Positions 10,800-22,834 of a stretch of 64,000 bases of DNA are shown piece after piece. The stretch lies in assembly GCA_043228905.1 (NCBI GenBank), contig JBHGNT010000001.1:13826001-13890000 (forward strand), in the 5' to 3' direction. The position numbers were made by a program, and so were the translations under genes. The notes beneath the pieces were generated by a model that saw only the letters and a list, made by a program, of their open reading frames with translations, ran no database searches and was not told where the DNA came from. Each line of letters begins with the position of its first letter. The first letter of the stretch is position 1. Origin of the DNA: Azolla caroliniana (taxonomy: Eukaryota; Polypodiophyta).

Positions 10800-13475
10800 T
10801 CAATCCTGACAATGAAATAGATTTGGAATTTAGACCTCGATTTGGACTCCATTTCGACAATCTTCATTTGGACTCCATTTCGATTTGGTATACCTTGTGT
10901 TGATCATAATAGATTAGTTTATGTAGGTATCTCATGTTGTATTTTGGTCTACAAAACTCAGGGGTAGAATCAACATATTTGATATTCACGGATGTGACTC
11001 AACTTCACGTCGTTTTGAATGCCACTGTTTTCTATCATGATCCACTCTCATCTTAGAAATTTGGTCAAGGTCGGCAACATTTCACCTTAATGTTGATGTC
11101 CAAACAAAATGGATACATCAAATCTTTGAATAGTATTTCTATAGGTCCATGGGGAGATTTCACAATCAAACATTCAAAGATAGATATTATCCACCAAATT
11201 CAAGCGCATCATGAATTTCATTTATTGTTATAGTTTCTTCTTAATGTTCCTCATCCATGTCAATATAGGTCTCCTCTCTCTTGACTAGTTTCTACTATCG
11301 TCTTTGAATCAAAACACAATAGATATTACTCTTTCATAGAGAAAAGTTTGATCCGTTAAGTTATGGATTTCTAAGCTTGATCCTTTGCTCTGTGGAAATA
11401 AAGAGAAGAATTGGTTGGACTGTGAGCCAACCAACAAGACATTCCACCCATTCCCATGATATGTGCATTTAACATAGATGAGGCTATCGCATCACTACTC
11501 AAGCATTGCTCCAATTTCCTTTCTGAGTTCAATTGCCCTCACATTTGATGAGTTTCATAAATGTTACACCTCAGGAAATAAATTTTAATACCTACACCAT
11601 GGCTCACAAGCATCTTCAATATATGCATCCAAGTTCCACCAACTACCATGCAATGTCATCTACAATGAACAACCACTATTTCACCATGACCTTAGAAAAG
11701 TGAGGAGAAGAAACTACTATTAAATCTCAAATGTAAGTTCCCATCTTGAATGAAGTTATTACCCGAAGTGTTCAAGTTTCGCCAAAAATAATTTTTTGCA
11801 CAATGGCCTCAGTGATAGATAACACCCAAAAAATGTATTTATGCAATATGTGTGAGATCATCCATTGTTTCCTTATAAAGAGGGATTAATAACAACAAAG
11901 CAATGTAATGCACATCGTAAATTGATTCAAGAAATGACAATGTCAACCTACAATAAGAACCTTGCCACATGACACCACTCACCATCATTGTCGAGGTTCT
12001 TGTCGAATGACTATTTGCATCAATTAAAGATCAATTTGTAACTTTGTTTTCTAATCTTGACATCAAATGTGAATGGCTATATTTTTATTCCTATTTGCTA
12101 CAGTACAACAAACAAATTTAATATATGTCAACAGAGTTTAAGATGGGTGTATGATGACCTACATATCCCTTGTTTATGCATTTCGACTTGCAAATGCTAA
12201 AAAACTTCTACGATTCCACTAGTTGCTCTTCCGACAAGGTCAAGATCATTCTAGGAAATGTATTCCAAGCTACTATGATTAATTTAGCCTATTGTGTGAG
12301 GTACTTAATATGTTGACAATTCCGCTTGTCTTGATATTCTTTTTTGCACGCATTACTCTTGGACATGTGTTTATGTTTCATGCCACATATAACATTTGGT
12401 GCTTGTGAATTGCATCTTATGATATTCTAAAGAGCACTACGAAGTATTATTTTTTATACTTTAATGTGCTTAATAATAAGGTTCCTAGTAGGAAGAGGGT
12501 ATCCTCCAATAACCAATGCAGAAAATATAATCTAGTTATGCATATAATCTGGTTAGAAAATATAATCTAGTTATGCTACATCACTATCAGTTTTACAATT
12601 TTAATAAGTCACATCTCAGTTACAATTTTAATAAGTCGCATCGCAGTTAGAAATAAGGTTTGAGTTAAATCATTGGTTGTCCAAATCAAGATTAAATGGT
12701 GATTGAATTTGATTTACCCTAAAAATGTGTCCCATTAAACTTTAAAAGTTGACACTAGGGTTGCCTTATAGAACAACAAAATGTCTCTTTAATATCTTAA
12801 GACACCATTTCACTTGATAACAAGAAGAAAACTATCCCTAGGAGTAGTCTCTTGGTTTTAATCAAGGGGCTCTTTTGATATTGCAAAATCATTCAAGAGT
12901 ATAGTGAGTGATATCATTTATTTACATAAAAGCAATATAAATTACTTCAATTATAAAAGGGGCATTTATGATATTTCCTTTTAAAATATCATAAGAACAT
13001 TACTTCAAACAATATAGCATTCATGATATTTCCATTTAAAACATTATAAGAGTTATACATAGAAAGCATATGTATGTGTGGAAACTTGTCAACCATTGTA
13101 TAAAACATGGAACTAAAACATATAACTTTGGCAATGACCCTTTTAAACAAAAGACATCTTGCAAAAAGAGTGGATGACCAATGACCAAACAACTAGCTAA
13201 AAAATAAATTGTTCTATTAAATTCATAGTGTTACTTGTATTAAGATATTAAGTGGCATTAGAGTGTTACCATTATTGAGATAATTTAAAAAAGAGGGAAT
13301 GGGATGTTTGAAGTTTAAACACTCTTAAGATCTTAATTTTCAAATCTAGCATGGCTTACTCATGCGTCTTCAATTTTGAGTCTGTTCAAACTTGGGCAAT
13401 GGGATTATGGAATTTCACATAACAGTAATTGGCTCAGTATTTTAGAGTAACTTTGAAGAAATATAATATTAATCT
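10800..13475. other. AT-rich stretch, no gene seen
   Basis: Only short frames with no recognisable motif on either strand, the longest 67 codons. No LTR ends, target duplications or tRNA-like boxes were noticed. It could be an old, unrecognisable transposon or intergenic DNA. Confidence 0.5.
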
Positions 13476-13589
13476 ACATTAAGGGACAAAACACTACAAT
13501 ATCGCCCATGTGGATGAGCTATATATGCACATACATTAAGGGACAAAACACTACAATATGGCCCATGTGCATGAGCTATATATGCACAT
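13476..13589. repeat. 57-bp tandem duplication
   Basis: Two units starting ACATTAAGGGACAAAACACT at 13476 and 13533, with very few differences, followed by a diverged third similarity around 13590-13620 (GCGGCCCATATG). Confidence 0.85.
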
Positions 13590-13882
13590 ACTTGTCAAAA
13601 CCTCTACATGCGGCCCATATGAGCACCTCTACATTCAACAAACACCACTATACTACAACCGAAGTGTTGTAGTGCAGCCAAATATACTATTTATTTGATC
13701 ACATCTAAACTCGTAAACATCATCTAACCTGTGTCAAATCAAATCAAATGAGAGACTTAGGAAATGGGGAATCCCTGAGTATATATAGGTTAAAGCCACA
13801 ACTTATAAAACATAGGTTGATAATATGAAAAGGTAGGATGAACATGGGAACTCGGGCATACATTACCATGTGATCCAAGGCC

Positions 13883-14221
13883 CTAATGGTGCCCATTCCC
13901 TTTGTCACCACGTCCACCATCCCCACCTTTTCCTCCATGATTTCCCTCATTGTCATGGCCACCATTTCCTGATCCATAACCACCTCCATTATGGTGATCC
14001 TTGTCATGGTCATCATAGCCACCTCCATTATGGTGATCCTTGTCATGGTCACCGTAGCCACCTCCACCATGGCCTCCTTTAGAGCCCTCCCCATAGCCAC
14101 CTTTGCCTCCGTGGTTCTCCTCATCATCTTTACCAATAGTGGGCACGATATGAAATGCCTCAACAAGCAAAAGAACTATCAGTATCATCCCAAACATGGA
14201 CAAAGCTCCTTGTCTAGCCAT
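13883..14221 (-). CDS. Small secreted glycine/histidine-rich protein
   Basis: The 112-residue frame starts MARQGALSMFGMILIVLLL at the ATG on 14221. Residues 1-29 look like a signal peptide: a short basic start, a hydrophobic core GMILIVLLLV, and a likely cleavage near IVPTIG. The mature part is almost only Gly, His, Asp, Lys, Asn and Tyr. It includes two copies of a DHDKDHHNGGGY unit, encoded by a direct DNA repeat at about 13980-14060, and ends GNGHH. This suits an apoplastic or cell-wall glycine-rich protein; the His/Asp content could bind metal ions (inference). An upstream in-frame ATG at 14263 would add a charged stretch before the signal peptide, so I prefer 14221. A TATA-like box lies 60 bp upstream, and the 5' leader contains a GA run. 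There is no intron and no stop problem. Low-complexity composition lowers certainty. Confidence 0.6.
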   Translation of the reverse strand: MARQGALSMFGMILIVLLLVEAFHIVPTIGKDDEENHGGKGGYGEGSKGGHGGGGYGDHDKDHHNGGGYDDHDKDHHNGGGYGSGNGGHDNEGNHGGKGGDGGRGDKGNGHH

Positions 14222-14280
14222 CTCTCTCTCTCTCTCTCTGTGCGTGTTTCTTGTTTTCACCATTGAGCCTCACATGTGCA

Positions 14281-14290
14281 TTTATATAGG
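14281..14290 (-). promoter_or_regulatory. TATA-like box of the glycine-rich gene
   Basis: Minus-strand CCTATATAAA, about 60 bp upstream of the chosen ATG, leaving room for a leader of about 30 nt. Confidence 0.5.
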
Positions 14291-14299
14291 CCATAGTCA

Positions 14300-16250
14300 A
14301 CTTTCCTAAATCGTAGCTCATGCTCTAAATTAGAAACATTGGACTTTTTTGGATATGTTTAATGCATGCGATAGTCAAATCTATATCCATCAAAATCTGC
14401 ATCCCCGCTGCTAGTCAAAACCTTATCTCTTAAGCTTGTGCATATAAATTATAACCATGTATGTTGGAGGGGCTTGGTACCAATATCATCACCATGTAGA
14501 CTATTCCTATTTCTCTAGCCTTATCTTTCTCACCTTGGTGGATGGCATTTGTATGAAACGCTTGTTTTTTATCCTATTCGGGACTGAATTCTTTCCTTCC
14601 TATACCTCACATTTGTGGTTTCAAATCTCACTTGATGATCGTCTATGAACTTTGCTAGTGAGAAACAAATCTCCTAACTTTCAAATATGAAGTGGATATC
14701 AACCTTCGCCGATTAGAAAACCACGTTGTTGATGGATCTTTTGATTACATTCTTTCAAGTTTAACTCCTCCTACTAACAACATCGTCATGCCCATGATGT
14801 GACACACTTTGGAGCTCAATAATTCGTGAAATTATTGTGTGTATTTTCCCATTTGCACAACCGTCTTTGTTGTTGTACATAGATAACATAGAAATTGGAG
14901 ATGTACTAGCACTCTATTGCAAATGCGCATGTGGCTAGTTCTATGGACACTCCATGGCATTAATGTTCCTCCTTGCTCATACAGTGTGGCATAACTTATG
15001 CAACAGTTGAGAAATGTATTAACCTCACCAATTTATTGCGGGGAAAACCCAAATGATCTACTACCTCGAATTGAATAAGTTTACCCCCATCCATTTCATT
15101 ATGGGGTTCCCTTCAATGTGAAGTGATGATTACCTTTTAAGCCAATATGTTTAGAAGCATCATGGAAATATTTGCCTTGTGCTTCATCATTAATTAAGAT
15201 CAATTAATATTTATATTCACTAGTGAAAATGACCTTTTTTCAAGGAAATGCTTGGCCATGTTACATAGGTTTTCTTCTCCTTATTATGTGAGGCCTTCAA
15301 ATTCTCCTTGTGAATCACGCATTGGAATCACGCATTGGACAAGGTTTTTGTTGTTGAGAAATCAAGAGTTGTGGCCTAACTTTGAAATAGTCATCGTTCA
15401 TCTTTACTGACCTTCATTGATTTCTTGGGGAACTTGTTCCCTCACGTTACATACCACCATTTCGTCTCCTTCGGATTATAAAAATTGATTGTTGATGTTT
15501 GATCAACCTTGAATTTCACTACAGCTCAACCAACTCCATTATTGACCTTTATTTCATCATTAATCACTGTATCAACTTCTTTTACATTAGGGCCGGATCA
15601 CGTTTCCCTTTATTCATTGAAATTAGAATCCTTTTCTTCATTTACTTGGTATGCACCACGACAACATAATGGACTTGCCAATAATGTATGAGCACCTCAT
15701 TGTACCCCTTAGTAATGACACCGAGTAGTGATGTACTCGTCCATGAAAATGCACACCCAATGTGTTGAGTACCAAATTTTTGGATAACTTTTTGTGTTAG
15801 ATTTTAACTCTCATTTGGAAAAGTCATTTATAAGCATAGTTATTGTTCTACCTTGCAAGAGTTCATTTCTTTGTTTTAAAAGTGGAAACACAATCTTTAC
15901 TCTCCAATGTTAAATGTACGAAACATTCTTGTCTTCTACAATATTTCGAACAACCACAAAGCTTGCATGGGCTTAACAATCCCGTACTACCAAAGAAGGG
16001 AGTACATGTATGTTGGACACACTTATATGTATGGATGGAATTGAAATATTCCATAGCTATTTTAGGATGGCCTTAAATTTCCTCGCCTAAAAATAGGTAT
16101 CTTCGTAGACATATGGACAAGTAGGCTATATTTCCTTTATAGGAATTTCACTTTCGAAATGTCTAAAATTACAATGTGTGTGAGTTCTCACCTAATAGAA
16201 GGGGACGCTCGTTGGTGAGAAAGACATCCCATATTTATATGTCTTATTAA
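14300..16250. other. No gene seen
   Basis: Short frames only (up to 77 codons at 15843-16076), without recognisable motifs. Composition resembles 10.8-13.4 kb. Confidence 0.45.
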
Positions 16251-16254
16251 TCAT

Positions 16255-16349
16255 TATTTGGCCACGAGAGGGTTGTTGAATACATGCTTGAGGTTCAAAA
16301 AAGTCCCTCACATCGACTCCTTAGAATTGCATGTAAAGCAAGCAAAACT
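16255..16349 (+). pseudogene. LINE copy B, left part
   Basis: Matches 4015-4110 of the first LINE copy (GGGTTGTTGAATACATGCTT then TTCAAAAAAGTC). It is cut off at 16350 by a copia LTR and resumes, after a loss of roughly 100 bp relative to copy A, near 19880. Confidence 0.8.
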
Positions 16350-16954
16350 TGTTAGGAATATGTCACTCCTATGGGAGGAGTCGATTGGTCGGGCTGAGGC
16401 CCGACATTTGAAGACAAAGAGTGGCCGACTGGTCAGGCCGAGAGCGAAAAGTCGAAGACAAGGAGTGGCCGATTGGTTGGGCCGAGAATCGACAATCGAT
16501 GACAAGGAGAGTCGACTACATAGTACAAGTGATCCAAGTCGAATACACGACCGGCTAGTTGTGCCGACCGGATGGTCGACGACAAGGCCGACTAGACAGT
16601 CAGTGTAGGAGTCGGCTAGACGAATCGACGAGCCAACTGGTCGACTGATGAAACTGTTATTAGTATAGAAAATAGGAAGATAGTAGTAGAGGCTACATTA
16701 AATGTAAACCCCATACTGTGTATAAGTATAAATACACTTAGGGAAAAAAGAGAGTAGAAAAGAAGTGTAGAGTAGTGGTGTAGTTTCTGTAGTAGAGAGT
16801 TACAACGAGGACCTGTTCTCCTATGGTTTTCCTCGTTTAGGGTTTCCATGTAAAACTGTGTGTGTTGCATATCTTTGTTTATTTTTGTTGTTCTCTGTTC
16901 CGAGCTATGTATTTCTGGGTATCTTTCGGTGAGATTTACGATCCCATCTCTACA
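16350..16954 (+). repeat. 5' LTR of a mosaic copia element
   Basis: Starts TGTTAGGAATATG and ends CATCTCTACA. It is followed directly by AACTGGTGTCAGAGCTTG, a primer-binding site for initiator Met-tRNA with one change from TGGTATCAGAGC. This LTR does not match the LTR found at the element's other end. Confidence 0.8.
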
Positions 16955-16982
16955 AACTGGTGTCAGAGCTTGAGGTGCAAGC

Positions 16983-18243
16983 ATGGAAGGAGGTGTGAAT
17001 GGCTTCCCATGTATGATAGTTCTAAACTCTCAGAACAATGCAGACTGGAAGATAAAAATGGAAGACCTTCTCATAGTCAAAGATGTATACGAGCCCATCG
17101 ACATAGCAGAAATAGCCACGAGGGTATTAGAGTTTGAATGGAAACTTCTAAACAAAAAGGTGGTGGCCACCATCGGATAGTGCGTCGATGTAAGTGTCCT
17201 TCTGCATGTGGCGAACAACACAAATGCCTACGAGATGTGGCAGAAATTGTCAGGTCTGTATGAGAGGAAGAATGCCGTCAACAAAACATCATTGATGAGA
17301 AAGATTGTGAGGCTGAAATACAAGGATAGAGAAAGCATAATGGAGCACGTAAGCACATTCATGGGGTATGTGAGCCAACTTGTGGCAGCCAAGTTCATTT
17401 TGATGATGCTATGTAGGCCATCCTACTAATGTGTACCCTGTCAGATAGTCGGGAGAACTTGGTGGTGACTCTCAGCACCTCGTGTCAAGAAGACAACTTG
17501 TCTCTACAAACGGTAAAAACAAGCATCTTGGACAAGGAGAGACGGAGGAAGGAGAAGGGTGTCCTGTCCCAGTCGGAGTAAAACTTGACTCAACATACCG
17601 GCAGAGGAAGGAACCGGCAAAGAAGTCCACAAAGAATGGACAAGTCCCATGCCAAATCCAAGTACCTAGGCAAACTAACATGCTTCTATTGTGGAAAGCC
17701 TAGACACTTCCAAAAGGACTGCTGACACCTAAAGAAGGACAAAGGTGTTGGTAATGATGTTGAACCTAGGAACATCCCTGATGAAAAGGGCACATCAGCC
17801 GTAGCTACGAGTGCAGAGGAGATCTTATTCATTTGTGAGTAGGCAGAGTCTTGCAAGTAAAGAGTGTACCTAGGTAATCAAGTTGGGTGTATCCTTCCAT
17901 ATAACTCCATCGAGAGAGTGTTTCTCGACTTACACAACTGGTGATCATGGCTATGCAAAGATGGGAGATAATGGGGAATGCAAGATAGCTGGCATAGGAA
18001 GTGTAAGCTTGATGACGTCGACAAGTTGTCGACTGACCCTGAGGGAAGTTCGACATGTCTCCAATATCATATTGAATCTGATATCGACTGGAAGGTTGGA
18101 TGACAAAGGCTACAATATTAGCTTTTGAAACGGCAAGTGGAAGTTCTGCCAAGGAAACATCATAGTGGCCCGAGCACAGAAAGAGAGCATGTTGTATATG
18201 ATGCATGCCCGATTGTGCAAGTCGGAAGTGAATAGACTATTCA
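16983..18243 (+). pseudogene. Copia gag and protease (decayed)
   Basis: From the ATG at 16983 the frame matches the gag of the intact element at 36010-41426: ADWKIKMEDLLIVKD, then YEMWQKLSGLYERKNA, then a CCHC knuckle (TCFYCGKPRHFQKDC, near 17678). The protease/pre-integrase region follows around 17880-18240. Stops include a TAG at 17178 where the relative has CAG, and a TGA directly after the knuckle. The integrase and most of RT are missing: the sequence jumps at about 18244 to RNase H of another family. Confidence 0.85.
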
Positions 18244-18863
18244 ACATCCGGTAGGAGGGGGAAGATATGAAGTCAATATTGTATGCACCGACAGTCAGCT
18301 CCTTAATGTACGCGATGGTCACAACACGGTTGCACATAGCTTATGTCGTACGAGTCGTTAACAGATTTATGCACAACCCTGGCCGAGCATGTATTCAAAT
18401 ACTTGGTGTGCACACAAAACCTTGGCATCATCTTCGGCCCGAACAAGAACTCAAGCGTAGTCGGCTTCATGACTCAGACTTTGCCGGTTATGTGGACAAC
18501 TGAAAGTCAACAATTGGTTATTTCTTCCAATTCGGCACTGGAGCAATATCATGGAAGTCAAAACTACAAGAGTGCATGGCCACCTCCACCACCGAGATTG
18601 AATATGTAGTCGCGTTGATGCGGGGAAAGAAGCTTTATGGCTCGGTCAATTGGCATGCACATTTCGGCAAGCTTATACGAATTCGGCTCCAGTTGTCTAC
18701 AACATTTGTCGAAGAATCTGGTTCATCATAACGCCTCAAAGCATATCAAAGTTCGATATCACTTCGTTTGGGATTGCATAACCAAAGGAAAGTTTGACCT
18801 GGAGAAGATCTCCACGGTTGACAATGTTGCAAATGGGATGACCAAATGTCTTTCGGTTGCCTG
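18244..18863 (+). pseudogene. Copia RNase H, different family from the upstream gag
   Basis: Opens with GAGGGGGAAGATATGAAGTC, the same words as 53597 in the copia element at 43690-54802, and follows that element (YAPxVSSLMYAM, then the RNase H end KISTVDNVANGMTKCLS). Frames are broken. With the gag upstream it forms a mosaic of two copia families. Confidence 0.8.
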
Positions 18864-19151
18864 ATTCGGTCATTAAGGCACCATATGGGTGTAAAAGGAA
18901 TGGGTCCAGTCAATTCAGATATTGTGGCTTCAACTCAATTGACTAGGACACAGAGATGAATTCAGCATTCAACATTACTTGGGACAATTGATCCAGCTCC
19001 AGTAAATAGAACTCGTTGATTCAACTCCGGTTATTTGGCCCATGCCAATTGAGGAGAACACTCGATCAACTTGTCATCTCCTTGTATATTCTATATCGTG
19101 TTTCTATTGTCTATTACAAATTCTTTGATGTATATGCCCACTACGGGGGAG

Positions 19152-19515
19152 TGTCGAATACGGGTATATAATGACCATATTCACATTGTCCCATTTGGAC
19201 AAACTAGACTAAGGCATATTTGTAATATGATCAAAGGGCAGTTGTCCTAACTCAGTTAATATATAATTGAGTTTGTAACTAGTTTGTAGAGAGATGTTAT
19301 CATTCATTGTGTTGTAAGCTTTCAATAAAACAGTTACAATTTGTGCCTCTGTCTCTGTCTCTGTCTCTCTCTCGAGCTCACTCTATCTTGATCTTGTATT
19401 TTGGTTAAGTTGTCTTGCAACTATCGGCTTTAATCCATTCATCTTGTTAATCTATCATCAACTTGTGTTCTTCAACACCTAACTATTGTTTCTGTTTCCG
19501 CATTGACGGCTATTG
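19152..19515 (+). repeat. Copia LTR, forward orientation
   Basis: Preceded by the polypurine tract CTACGGGGGAG (19141-19151), so this is a 3' LTR. It starts TGTCGAATACGGG, related to the LTR at 54493. The right boundary is approximate. Confidence 0.7.
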
Positions 19516-19544
19516 TAAGCGGCGTTAGAGTGTGGAACAAAACC

Positions 19545-19869
19545 AACACTCTTTGAGATGAAGATCTTCAGAGGGTACAAGGAAACGGATTTTGAACACA
19601 AGACAACTGAATCGTTAGACAAGATCAACAAGAAAGATAGAGAAAAGTACACCAAAATAGGCACAAATAAGATGTAACTATATTATCACTCTTAAAGTTA
19701 CAATGGCACAATATACAGAATGAACAACCACAAAACTAGGTTACAAAAGTCAGTTTAAATACAAACTGACTTAGGGCAATTGCCCTTCCCACTATTTATA
19801 GAAATAGCCTAAACCTAGTGTGTCCAATGGGACAGTGTGAATACGACCATTATATACCCGTATTGGATA
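19545..19869 (-). repeat. Copia LTR, inverted orientation
   Basis: The right end reads GACAGTGTGAATACGACC then CCCGTATTGGATA, the reverse complement of an LTR start like that at 19152. So two LTRs of one family lie tail to tail, and nothing of an element body lies between or right of them. Confidence 0.7.
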
Positions 19870-19879
19870 ACGGCCTCAC

Positions 19880-20035
19880 CTACAACACCTTCATGATGCA
19901 TCACTAGATTCCTTTGTAAACATTGAGGCTTTTTTGCAACATCAATGTATCATGACATGGGGAAAATGTGGAGGTTCATGTTTCACACATTATACTACAC
20001 ATGTTGCACCTAACTACAAAATCATATTCTTTGTC
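19880..20035 (+). pseudogene. LINE copy B, right part
   Basis: Matches about 4200-4320 of LINE copy A (CATGATG, CACTAGATTCC, ATGTATCATGACATGGG, CACATGTTGCAC). It shows that the mosaic copia/LTR block 16350-19869 was inserted into this LINE. Confidence 0.8.
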
Positions 20036-20040
20036 AAACT

Positions 20041-20330
20041 ATAGGAATCAACAATGGCTCAGCTCAAGCCTGAACCGAAATGTTAAACCGTTTTTAAATG
20101 GTTTCATGGTTTGATAGTTCGGTTTAGGCTTCAAATTCCTTAATCGGTTTGAGGTTTGGGATGGCTCAAGCTGAAACAAACCAATTTGGGCCAAACCGCT
20201 TAAGGCTTAATCGGCTTGGCTATACCAACTCCTAACCCAGTTTAGGCCAAACTGATTTAGAACCGGTTTGGTTCAAGTTTGGAAACTCCCAAACTGGTAA
20301 AGCCGAAACCGAACCATTGTCAATTCCTAT
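20041..20330. mobile_element. MITE, hAT-like
   Basis: A 290-bp unit with imperfect terminal inverted repeats: ATAGGAATCAACAATGG on the left, against ATAGGAATTGACAATGG read from the right (15 of 17). The interior is dominated by CGGTTT/AAACCG words. That composition and a TAGGnnTnnCAATGG end are typical of plant hAT MITEs (family knowledge). A clear 8-bp target duplication was not found. Confidence 0.65.
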
Positions 20331-20745
20331 TGAATGGGGAAACCATGCACATCGATACATGTTAGAGCCCATCCCGTTGTCTGTCTTCCGAACCATTGCT
20401 TCCATACGAATTAGTTCGCACTCAATGCAATGTGAAACGAGGTGTTGGGGCACAATTGGTGAGAATGGTTGGTTATGCACACTTTGTCTGAAATAAATTT
20501 GGGAGTCTGAGTATCACACTTTGATACAATGCTCTACCTTCGATCATGTTTGACAATGCTTGCCACACATCTTTGACCAAACCCAATCCTTGCATAAATT
20601 TCTCTCACAATCACAATGTGCACTCTCGATTGCAACATTCATTGGTAAAGTTCTTGAACATCGAGAGTCGCTACTCACTTTCGCATGTATTATGTGAAAT
20701 GTAATATTTTTTGGTTTTATGGCTCATATTTTACCTCCGAAGACA
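20331..20745 (+). repeat. Dispersed repeat, copy without the copia insertion
   Basis: Aligns with 6620-6695 plus 10252-10560, passing continuously through the point where the copia element sits in the other copy (CCATTGCTTCCATA). It serves as an empty-site reference. Confidence 0.75.
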
Positions 20746-20756
20746 ATAATAGAATG

Positions 20757-20780
20757 TATTTATCTATCTATCTATCTATC
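20757..20780. repeat. (ATCT)n microsatellite
   Basis: About six TATC units. Confidence 0.9.
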
Positions 20781-22059
20781 TTCTTTCCTTCCTAAAACAC
20801 CTTTGCATTTTTATGCGCCGTTGTGACACTATTTTTTAAAAATTGGTCATTGTGCGACACCTTTCTTGTGCACGTCATTTAGCAACCCATTCCAATATGG
20901 AAACCTCACATAAACTCAATGTGAAGCTTTAAATGTCGCTTTGTGATGTGCTTTAGCAAAGAGGGGGATGTTTCTAATATCCCATTCTGTTGTAGTGTTG
21001 CTTGGCCTAACAAGAATGTGTATATGTAGGTTTCATAGAAAAAACAAGAGTTTTCAAGCTTATAGATAATCATGCAAAGAAGCCTTTTGTGTGAAGCCTA
21101 TAGGAAAACACTAGGCTCATCAATTGTATGCTAACCATAGGAAGAGTCTTTTTATAAAAGAAGTTTTTAGTGGTAATCTCCAAGATGCTTGTTGTGAACA
21201 GTAAAGCATATGCTTTACTTTAAATAAGGATGAGTGATAATGATTGGAGGTGGTTGAGCAGATTTTCATAAGGAGAGGAGAGAGTGCATTCATGTTTACT
21301 TCTGTAAGTTTAAGCTATTGGGGATACTCGATGACAGTGAGATGGTTGATGTGGCCTTGAGGAAGCTGTTTTTTTTGTTTTTTTATCAAGATGAGTGATT
21401 ATGGTGTGGGAGCTGAAGCAAATTTTCATGAGTACATGAGAAACAATTTTTAAACTCATTTGTTGTGCTATCCATATAGGATTTCACTGATAATCAACGA
21501 CATGGCGAGATGGTCGGCGAGATGGTCGGCGAGATGGTTGGCGAGATGGTTGATGTCGATTGAATGAAGCAGGTTTTATTTTTCATTATGATGATTGATG
21601 ATGGCAGTGGGGATTGAAGCATGTTTCCATGAGGAGAGGATGAGTGATGATGGTGCGGCAGCCGAAGCATATCATGAGGAGCTGTGGAAAGCGTTTAGAC
21701 TCATTTTTTTGTTGTTTTTTACAGGCCATTGGTGGTAATCAGCGAGATGTTTGATGCAAACTAAATGAAGCAGTTTTTTGTTTTGAGATAAGGATGAGTG
21801 AGAAGCATAATTTCTTGACGAAGCATGTTTTATATTTTTCATTAGGATGACTGATGATGGCGGTAGGGATTGAAGCATATTTCCATGAGAAAATGATGCA
21901 TGATGATGGTGCAAGGGCCGAAATGAAGCAAATTTTTGTTTTGGGATAAGGATGAGTGAAGATGTTGTGGGGGTCGAAGGACATTTTCTTGAGGAGATGA
22001 CAACACGTTATTATTATGTTGTTAGACGTAGCTGAGTTTGGTGGGAATCGTCGACATGG
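20781..22059. other. Diverged minisatellite-like region, no gene
   Basis: From about 21240 the sequence is made of irregular blocks sharing words such as GGATGAGTGATGATGG, GAAGCA and CATGAGGAGA, which recur at roughly 21230, 21390, 21590, 21640, 21790 and 21950. Ancient tandem duplication is likely. No ORF is convincing. Confidence 0.5.
21507..21554. repeat. 12-bp minisatellite
   Basis: Four units of GAGATGGTYGGC. Confidence 0.85.
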
Positions 22060-22596
22060 TTGCACCGTATTTATTCAAATTGTAGAAGTTGTGAACAATC
22101 TGATCTATTTCAATATGTAGTACAAGATTATGCTTTCTCTCTTGGAGGAAAAAATAGCTTGTTGTACACACATGTTGAAGAAATGAGTTTACTGAATCCT
22201 TTTAGCATGGTTTATGGGAGATGTGGAATGCCATATGAAGGTAGCAAACTGCATAAAAAACTGAAGGAATGATGAGTAAATACATGATTCACCACATCAT
22301 TTATGGTCCTTATCAAAGGTTGTTATTAAGTGGACTTGAAAATACCTCGAGGGAGTGTCTACTTACCAAGATACAACTTCATGGAATGTTGTAAAGATCC
22401 TAGCAAACAGACTCTTCAGTGGTCTTATGATTTCGGTGGCAACAATGCATCGATACCAACCATTGGAATTCATCGACAAAGTTTCGATCAGATTGCAAGG
22501 ATTTCTAATGGTGGTAGTTTGCTAATCAAAATGAGAGACAGAATGCTTAGCAATATATTTGGCATAGACTCCATTAATAAAGGTCATTGGTGGTAA
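22060..22596 (+). CDS. Unrecognised coding-like region (hypothetical)
   Basis: Two frames in the same phase, 22060-22272 and 22330-22596, have a protein-like composition (CRSCEQSDLFQYVVQDYAF; later QTLQWSYDFGGNNAS and IHRQSFDQIARISNGG). Both lack low-complexity runs, unlike the surroundings. Between them are several stops in 58 bp, too short for a usual plant intron. I do not recognise a family. It may be exons of a broken gene or chance frames. Confidence 0.2.
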
Positions 22597-22834
22597 TTCC
22601 TTGATTAATATGGATGTTAAAGGTGGTTGGATTGCTAAAGCTACATGATTGTTCGAGAGGTTTTCACTTAAATATGTTGCAATATTCATTGTAATAGTGG
22701 ACTATTTTGTATATTGACTTCTTTAATACCAATGGAGAATTTATTTTTTGGAAAAAAAATAATTTTGTATACTAACCAATGTGGAACTATATATATAGCC
22801 CATTGTAATTGGGAGGAGTTTGAATAGGCTTTGT

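Noticed and set aside
10800-13475. Weak hints of old retrotransposon sequence
   Set aside because: No motif, LTR end or target duplication could be shown.
13744-14166. 140-codon Met/Thr-rich ORF on the minus strand
   Set aside because: Another frame of the glycine-rich gene; lacks a signal peptide and shows shadow composition.
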